DNA of 64,000 nt, from contig NZ_JAHBGB010000002.1 of the NCBI RefSeq assembly GCF_018390555.1, forward strand, positions 62,001 through 126,000, given 5' to 3'. This stretch comes from Ancylobacter oerskovii. GTDB taxonomy: Bacteria > Pseudomonadota > Alphaproteobacteria > Rhizobiales > Xanthobacteraceae. The notes under the pieces were generated by a model. That model ran no database searches, had not been told where the DNA came from, and saw only the letters and a program-made list of their open reading frames with translations. This document shows positions 61,813 through 64,000 of this stretch, piece by piece (the first letter of the stretch is position 1; each line of letters opens with the position of its first letter). The position numbers were made by a program, and so were the translations under genes.

Positions 61813-62703
61813 ATGACCCGCATCAAAGGTACTTTCGTCGCCATCGTCACCCCCTTCGACAAGAACGAGGCGCTCGACGCCGGCGCGCTGCGCCGCCAGG
61901 TGGAACGCCAGATCGGCGCCGGCAACGGCATCTTCTGCGCCGGCACCAATGGCGAGTTCTATGCGCTCTCCTTCGCGGAGAAGGTCGAGGTGGCGCGGAT
62001 CTGCGTCGAGGCCGCGGCGGGGCGCCAGCCGGTGCTCGCCCATATCGGCGAGATCTCGACCCACCAGACCATCGCGCTCGGCAGGGAAGTCCAGAAGCTG
62101 GGCGTGAAGGCGGTCTCGGCGATCACCCCGTCCTTCATCGCCTGCTCGCAGGACGAGCTCATCGACCACTACCGCAAGGTGGCGGATGCGCTCTCGGTGC
62201 CGGTCTATCTCTACAACATCCCCGCCCGCACCGGGAACACCATCGCGCCCGAGACCGCCCGCATCCTCGCCGACCATCCGAACATCATCGGCATCAAGGA
62301 CAGCGCCGGCTCGCAGGAGAGCCTCGACGGCTTCCTGGAGATCGCCCGCGCGCGCGACGACTTCGACGTGCTGGTCGGCCCGGACTCGCTCATCCTGCAC
62401 GGGCTGAAGAACGGCGCGGCCGGCAATATTTCCGGGCTCGGCAATGTCTCGCCGGTCACGCTCAACGCGATCAGCACCGCCTTCGAGGCCGGCGACCTCG
62501 CCGCGGCCGAGGCGGCGCAGACCCGCTTCAGCGCGCTGCGCAAGGATCTCTATGCCTTCGGCTTCCCGCCGGCCCTGGTCAAGCGCGCGCTGCGCCACGC
62601 CATGCCGGAGGTCGGCGCCAGCCGCGCGCCGGTGCTGATCAGCGCCGAGGTCGATGCCCAGGTGGCGGCGATCTCGGCCGCCAATGCCGAAGCGACGGCG
62701 TGA
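61813..62703 (+). CDS. DapA-family aldolase/dehydratase
   Basis: 296 residues, TIM barrel. Schiff-base lysine in IIGIKDSAGSQESLD, catalytic Tyr in YLYNIPARTGN, and the family GTNGEFYALSFAEK block. The substrate-specific residues of true dihydrodipicolinate synthase are not obvious, and context points to a 2-keto acid aldolase or a sugar-acid dehydratase yielding pyruvate or a semialdehyde. Confidence 0.9.
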   Translation: MTRIKGTFVAIVTPFDKNEALDAGALRRQVERQIGAGNGIFCAGTNGEFYALSFAEKVEVARICVEAAAGRQPVLAHIGEISTHQTIALGREVQKLGVKAVSAITPSFIACSQDELIDHYRKVADALSVPVYLYNIPARTGNTIAPETARILADHPNIIGIKDSAGSQESLDGFLEIARARDDFDVLVGPDSLILHGLKNGAAGNISGLGNVSPVTLNAISTAFEAGDLAAAEAAQTRFSALRKDLYAFGFPPALVKRALRHAMPEVGASRAPVLISAEVDAQVAAISAANAEATA

Positions 62704-62713
62704 GGAGCGGGCG

Positions 62714-63679
62714 ATGAGCTTCACCGTCGTCAGCCTCGGCGGGCCGGTCGCCCCCGAAGGCGAGGAGATGCTGAAGGCGGCGGGGATCACCTCGCTCGCC
62801 ACCAAGCCCTACCCGTCCAAGCCGGAGGCGATCGATCTCCTCGCCGCGCATCAGGCGGACGCGATCATCGTGCGCCTCGTCGAGCGCGTCGATGCGGACA
62901 TCCTCGCCGCCTCGCCCAGGCTCAAGGTGGTGCACAAGCACGGCGCCGGCACCAACGACATCGACGTCGCGGCGGCGAAGGCGGCGGGCATTCCCGTGCT
63001 GGCGGCGGTGGGCGCCAACGCGCATTCGGTGGCCGAGCACGCGCTGGCGCTGATGTTCGCGCTGATCAAGGACATGCGCCGGCAGGACGCCTTCGTGCGC
63101 GGCGGCGGCTGGGCGAGCAAGGCCTATCAGGGCCATGAGCTGCGCGGGCGCACGCTCGGCCTCGTCGGCATGGGCCTGATCGGCCGCAACCTCGCCCGCA
63201 TGGCGAGCGCGATCGGCATGCGCGTCGAGGCCTACGATCCCTATGCGCCGGACGATGCCTTCGGCCCCGACTGCGCCCGCGCCGGCGCTCTCGACGCGCT
63301 GTTGGCGGCCTCGGACGTGATCAGCCTGCACTGCCCGCTTACCGAGCAGACGCGCGGACTGATCAACGCCCGCACGCTCGGGCTGATGAAGCCGAGCGCG
63401 CTGCTGATCAACACCGCGCGCGGCGAGGTCGTCGACGAGCCGGCGCTGGTCGTGGCGCTGAAGGCCGGCATCATCGCCGGGGCAGGGCTCGACACCTTCT
63501 CCCCCGAGCCGCCGGCACCGGACAACCCGCTGTGGCAGCTCGACAATGTGGTGCTGTCGCCGCATATCGGCGGCGTGACCGAGGAGGCCCGCCGCGAGAT
63601 CTCGCTGATCGCCTGCGGCAACGTCATCGCGCTGCTGAAGGGCGAGACGGTCGAGCCGCGCTTCTTCGTGCGCGGTTGA
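62714..63679 (+). CDS. D-isomer-specific 2-hydroxyacid dehydrogenase
   Basis: 321 residues, GAGGAGCGG before the ATG. Family blocks: HKHGAGTNDIDVAAAK, GLVGMGLIGRNLARMA (NAD), catalytic Arg in NTARGEVVDE, Glu in DTFSPEPPAPD, His in LSPHIGG. Interconverts a 2-hydroxyacid and its 2-keto acid. It ends the rightward operon; with the LarA-like enzyme, it suggests that the catabolised compound passes through 2-hydroxyacid stereoisomers. Confidence 0.93.
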   Translation: MSFTVVSLGGPVAPEGEEMLKAAGITSLATKPYPSKPEAIDLLAAHQADAIIVRLVERVDADILAASPRLKVVHKHGAGTNDIDVAAAKAAGIPVLAAVGANAHSVAEHALALMFALIKDMRRQDAFVRGGGWASKAYQGHELRGRTLGLVGMGLIGRNLARMASAIGMRVEAYDPYAPDDAFGPDCARAGALDALLAASDVISLHCPLTEQTRGLINARTLGLMKPSALLINTARGEVVDEPALVVALKAGIIAGAGLDTFSPEPPAPDNPLWQLDNVVLSPHIGGVTEEARREISLIACGNVIALLKGETVEPRFFVRG

Positions 63680-63690
63680 GCAGGCCGGCG

Positions 63691-63709
63691 GGCCGGGCCA
63701 GCCCCGGCC
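63691..63709 (+). terminator. Hairpin after the 2-hydroxyacid dehydrogenase
   Basis: GGCCGGG and CCCGGCC pair around CCAGC in the 41-bp gap between convergent stop codons. No T-run follows, so termination strength is uncertain. Confidence 0.45.
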
Positions 63710-63720
63710 CCCGCGTCCGG

Positions 63721-64000
63721 CTAGGCGACGGCCGCGCTTCCGCCCTGCGGGAGCGTGCCGGCCGGCGTTTCGCGGCCATGGGCGGCGATCCCCGCCGCCA
63801 GTTCCCGGAGGATGGCGGGCAGCTTCGCGCTCAGGAAATCCTCCGCGACCAGCAGCGAGACGATCTCCGCATCCTCGGGCGAGGCCGGGCGCAGCCCCTC
63901 GGCGAGGGGCAGCCCGTCCAGCCATCGGCCCGGAAAGTCGCCGCGCCCGAAGGGCGGCAACCCGCCTCCCCGTGCGTCCGCGATCGCCTCCACCTCCTCG
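63721..64000 (-). CDS. C-terminal part of an unrecognised protein, 5' end outside the window
   Basis: The frame is open to the right edge. The visible 90 or so residues contain LPPFGRGDFPGRWLDGLPLA, then VSLLVAEDFLSAKLPAILRE, and an Ala/Gly-rich end. No family is recognised and no catalytic motif is visible. It converges on the 2-hydroxyacid dehydrogenase gene. Confidence 0.5.
   Translation of the reverse strand, partial: EEVEAIADARGGGLPPFGRGDFPGRWLDGLPLAEGLRPASPEDAEIVSLLVAEDFLSAKLPAILRELAAGIAAHGRETPAGTLPQGGSAAVA

Overview
The window is GC-rich (roughly two-thirds G+C by eye) alphaproteobacterial DNA. The gene content fits the Hyphomicrobiales, most likely the Ancylobacter/Starkeya/Xanthobacter area: a 401-residue NAD-dependent formate dehydrogenase of the methylotroph type, TRAP and TTT carboxylate transporters, Irr-box-like motifs beside iron genes, and a three-gene type II-C CRISPR system whose repeat resembles those of other alphaproteobacteria. 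The genus is an inference; family-level placement is firmer.

Layout. 1-13145 is core-like: imelysin, a small iron-region protein, a BaiN-type flavoprotein, RecJ, a homocysteine methyltransferase-like protein, a phytase-like esterase, an EamA exporter, an esterase, formate dehydrogenase with a LysR regulator, and a CHAD protein. At 13299-13375 lies the initiator tRNA. From its 3' end to a copy of the same 12 bp at 30987-30998 I infer a 17.6-kb genomic island. It holds a recombinase remnant, a CRISPR array (21 repeats, 20 spacers), cas2-cas1-cas9, the tracrRNA locus, IS3 scars, an NHLP/NHLM-type secretion operon with its own double-glycine substrate, an SMP-30 protein and a flavin monooxygenase.

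31273-39903 is a phosphonoacetate module: a PhnR-like LysR gene divergent from phnA, a second alkaline-phosphatase-superfamily hydrolase, and a complete peptide-type ABC importer, with the last five genes overlapping. 40006-48616 is a leftward catabolic cluster: aldehyde dehydrogenase, TRAP transporter, zinc alcohol dehydrogenase, class III CoA-transferase, CitE-like lyase and a LysR gene. 48868-49784 holds a DUF4177 protein and a deletion scar joining truncated ridA and SnoaL-like genes. 49943-63679 combines a leftward operon (TTT transporter, LarA-like racemase, LarC, LarE, LarB) with a rightward operon (DUF1537 kinase, PdxA2, iron-type alcohol dehydrogenase, DapA-like aldolase, 2-hydroxyacid dehydrogenase), and a GntR gene between them. 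Together they look like uptake, nickel-pincer-dependent epimerisation and breakdown of a four-carbon sugar acid.

The most striking observation is at the 5' side of cas9. The tracrRNA (about 20050-20129, with nexus hairpin and terminator) is preceded by a repeat-like sequence (19984-20012). Directly in front of that sit 11 nt identical to 11 nt in the cas9 promoter region (19798-19808). This is the architecture of a natural single-guide, long-form tracrRNA that could let Cas9 repress its own promoter, as known for the type II-A system of Streptococcus pyogenes, but here in a type II-C locus.
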